NCBI GenBank assembly: GCA_945871455.1 | Contig: CAMBXJ010000211.1 | Span: forward strand, 1-7,444 | Source: Asaia bogorensis | GTDB taxonomy: Bacteria > Pseudomonadota > Alphaproteobacteria > Acetobacterales > Acetobacteraceae | Direction of reading: 5' to 3' | Length of the DNA: 7,444 nt | In this document: positions 5,817 to 7,444 of the stretch, one piece after another | Position numbering within the stretch: the first letter of the stretch is position 1 | How the letters are laid out: every line of letters starts with the position of its first letter | Notes under the pieces: model-generated | The model's input: only the letters and a program-made list of their open reading frames with translations | Told to the model about the DNA's origin: nothing | The model's database searches: none | Translations under genes and position numbers: made by a program

Positions 5817-7294
5817 CCCGGCTGAACCGGATATCCCACCTGAAGCTCTCCGATGTGGCCTGGCCGGCCGTGGAGGCTGGCGGGGCCGCCATGCTCGCGA
5901 TCGTGTCGTCATTCGTGGTGGCCCGCGTGGTCGGGCCGGCGGAGCTCGGCATCGCCGCCACCATCGTTTCGGCGCACGTCTTGCTGTGGGTCGTCGTCAA
6001 CGCCCTGTTCGCCGATGCGGTGGTGCAGCACGCGGATATCGACCACGGAGCATTGTCGGCGGCATTCTGGGCGTCGACTTCGGTCGGGGTGGCGATGATG
6101 GCGGTGCAGGTGGGCTGCGGGTGGGGCCTGGCCTGGCTGATGGACGACGATCGCCTGCTTGCAATGGCGATGATCCTGGCGGTCTCCTTGCCCCTGGTGG
6201 GCGGCGCGGGCGTCGTGCAGGGCATCCTGACGCGGAATCGCGCCTACCGGTGGGTGGCGTTGCGCACGTTGATCGGCAATGGAATCGGCACATGCTTCGG
6301 GATCGTTGCCTCTGTGCATGGCCTTGGGGCGTGGGCGATCGTGGGGCAGCAATCGGTGTCCTCCGGCGTGGGCGCCTTGGTCCTGATCGTCTTTGCACGA
6401 TGGTCCCCCGCGCTGGTGTGGCGCTGGTCGTCCGTTCGGGCGCTGCTGCGCGTGGGGCTGCCGTTGACGGCCGGCACCCTGATCCTGCTGGCGCGCTATC
6501 GGGTGTTCGCGATCCTGCTGGGCGCCAACGCCGGTGCCGCGGCATTGGGGCAGGTTCATATCGCGTTTCGGTTGGTCGACACCGTCAGGGATGTCAGTTT
6601 CACCGCCCTATGGAGGCTGTTCCTGCCCGATCTGTCGCGCTATCAGCACGACCGGGACGCAATGCTCGTATGCGTCGACCGCCTGCTGCGGCTGTCCAGC
6701 ATGATCATGCTGCCTCTCTGTGGCGGGTTGGTGGTCAGCCTGGTCCCGTTTGTGGCCCTGGCGCTGGGACCGGAGTGGCAGGAGGCCGGCAAGGCCGCGA
6801 TTCCCCTGGTCGTGCTGATGGCGGCCCTGGCGGTTACCTTTCCGTCCGGCGTGGCGTTGGTCGCCGCGGGTCAGCCTCGGCTTCCTCTTTACGCGAACCT
6901 GGCGGCGTTGGTGGCGACATCGGCGGGCGTTGTGATCTGGCAGCCGCAGACCGCGCGGGAAGCGATCGTGATATGGTGCGCCAGTCAGGTTCTCGTGATC
7001 CCCTATGTCGCGCAAGCGAGCGCGCGGGCCCTTGGTGTCGGACTCCTACGTCCTTTACGAGAAGCCGTGCCGATGACGCTGCTTACCGGGCTGGCGGTTT
7101 TCCTATCCATTATTGTCCCCGATCGGCTTGGTCTGGCCGCGACGCCCGGCCACCAACTGGGCTGGCAACTCGCTGTTGGCGGGGCGGTTCTGGGTGGCGG
7201 TCTTGGCCTGCACTGCCTGCTGTTGCCGCGGTTCCCGATTGCCTGGCCCTTCATCGGGCATCGCCCGCCCGTGGGCGATCAGCATCCCCCCTGA
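5813..7294 (+). CDS. Wzx-type flippase (WzxC-like polysaccharide biosynthesis protein, MOP superfamily)
   Basis: A 493-residue polytopic protein predicted to flip undecaprenyl-linked repeat units across the inner membrane. The N-terminal half shows the Polysacc_synt_3/WzxC pattern: an amphipathic start, a first hydrophobic segment, VARVVGPAELGIAAT near residues 36-50, then a NALFADAVVQ segment and a small-residue-rich helix. About a dozen or more hydrophobic segments alternate with short Arg-containing loops through the whole chain, the usual layout and length for the family. The start is ATG 5813, giving an ATGA overlap with the stop of the preceding gene and hence tight coupling; the longer in-frame start at 5756 would add an Arg-rich leader encoded inside the upstream gene. 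Asp280-type charged residues within FRLVDTVRDVSF may line the cavity (inference). Substrate cannot be read from sequence. It is the last gene of the plus-strand unit. Confidence 0.92.
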   Translation: MTRLNRISHLKLSDVAWPAVEAGGAAMLAIVSSFVVARVVGPAELGIAATIVSAHVLLWVVVNALFADAVVQHADIDHGALSAAFWASTSVGVAMMAVQVGCGWGLAWLMDDDRLLAMAMILAVSLPLVGGAGVVQGILTRNRAYRWVALRTLIGNGIGTCFGIVASVHGLGAWAIVGQQSVSSGVGALVLIVFARWSPALVWRWSSVRALLRVGLPLTAGTLILLARYRVFAILLGANAGAAALGQVHIAFRLVDTVRDVSFTALWRLFLPDLSRYQHDRDAMLVCVDRLLRLSSMIMLPLCGGLVVSLVPFVALALGPEWQEAGKAAIPLVVLMAALAVTFPSGVALVAAGQPRLPLYANLAALVATSAGVVIWQPQTAREAIVIWCASQVLVIPYVAQASARALGVGLLRPLREAVPMTLLTGLAVFLSIIVPDRLGLAATPGHQLGWQLAVGGAVLGGGLGLHCLLLPRFPIAWPFIGHRPPVGDQHPP

Positions 7295-7327
7295 TGGGTG
7301 CGAACCAAAGTTGCGCGATCGAGTACA

Positions 7328-7431
7328 CGCCTCACCGTCATTGCCGGGCTTGACCCTGTAGGGCCGGGCAACCCGCGCTTCAGCGGCAAGGGGCGGGTTG
7401 CCTGATCAAGCCCGGCAATGACGCTGAGGCG
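7328..7431. repeat. Large palindromic intergenic repeat, alphaproteobacterial GCCGGGCTTGA type
   Basis: Outer arms 7328-7355 and 7404-7431 are inverted copies matching at 26 of 28 positions (differences at 7335/7424 and 7354/7405). A second, inner inverted pair, GGCAACCCGC (7367-7376) and GCGGGTTGCC (7393-7402), is perfect and closes a 16-base loop. Between outer and inner left arms is a small CCC-TGTA-GGG foldback (7354-7363), with only one base (7403) on the right side. The core CGTCATTGCCGGGCTTGA is typical of dispersed palindromic repeats in alphaproteobacterial genomes. It begins 34 bases after the flippase stop and may help end transcription or protect the 3' end, but there is no T-tract on either side. 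The flanks (7295-7327 and 7432-7444) show nothing else. Confidence 0.82.
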
Positions 7432-7444
7432 AGTCTATCGGTCC

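Noticed and set aside
4500..5912. Minus-strand open frame of 470 codons
   Set aside because: Antisense to the polytopic membrane protein. The translation is rich in Arg, Gln and Pro without hydrophobic or domain structure.
5986..7353. Plus-strand alternative frame of 455 codons
   Set aside because: Overlaps the flippase gene in another frame. The flippase frame gives regular membrane segments, this one an Arg/Gly/Ala-rich sequence.
7328..7431. Rho-independent terminator
   Set aside because: The stem is strong but no run of T follows on either strand, so I list it as a palindromic repeat and leave termination as a possibility.
1..7444. CRISPR array, tRNA, rRNA, insertion sequence, toxin-antitoxin or phage genes
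   Set aside because: No regularly spaced repeats, cloverleaf-like segments, transposase motifs, or small paired genes were seen on either strand.

Overview
The window is GC-rich, gene-dense DNA from a Gram-negative bacterium, most likely an alphaproteobacterium. Evidence is the lipoprotein and periplasmic proteins of an outer-membrane envelope, the proteobacterial fused form of the BY-kinase (membrane domain and kinase in one chain), strong G/C third-position bias, and a right-end palindromic repeat built on the GCCGGGCTTGA core common between alphaproteobacterial genes. I cannot fix the genus; Acetobacteraceae or a sphingomonad-like lineage would fit.

Layout. (1) 1-351, plus strand: C-terminal end of an FGE-sulfatase/SUMF1-fold protein that lacks the catalytic cysteine pair of true formylglycine-generating enzyme. 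(2) 352-532: no intact gene, but 355-480 encodes a decayed scrap of a CaiB/BaiF (family III) CoA-transferase. (3) 1929 down to 533, minus strand: a two-gene unit, a short GumB/Wza-type polysaccharide export lipoprotein followed, with a 4-base overlap and a forced TTG start, by a well-conserved periplasmic murein endopeptidase, MepA. (4) 1930-2158: a 229-base divergent control region with an operator-like inverted repeat and a leader hairpin. (5) 2159-7294, plus strand: a three-gene unit of a Wzc/GumC-type tyrosine autokinase with chain-length domain, an unrecognised polytopic membrane protein with a large extracytoplasmic domain, and a WzxC-like flippase, spaced by 7 bases and then a 4-base overlap. 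(6) 7295-7444: intergenic, holding a palindromic repeat of about 104 bases.

Together the divergent units form most of a Wzx/Wzy-type exopolysaccharide or capsule machine: flippase, inner-membrane co-polymerase/kinase and outer-membrane export lipoprotein. No initiating glycosyltransferase or classical Wzy is present here, so they lie outside the window, unless the unrecognised membrane protein fills a polymerase or GT-C glycosyltransferase role. The most thought-provoking features are that membrane protein and the tight coupling of a peptidoglycan endopeptidase to the export lipoprotein, which suggests local wall opening for assembly of the export channel. I see no clear evidence of a wholly new system; these are hypotheses on a recognisable polysaccharide locus.
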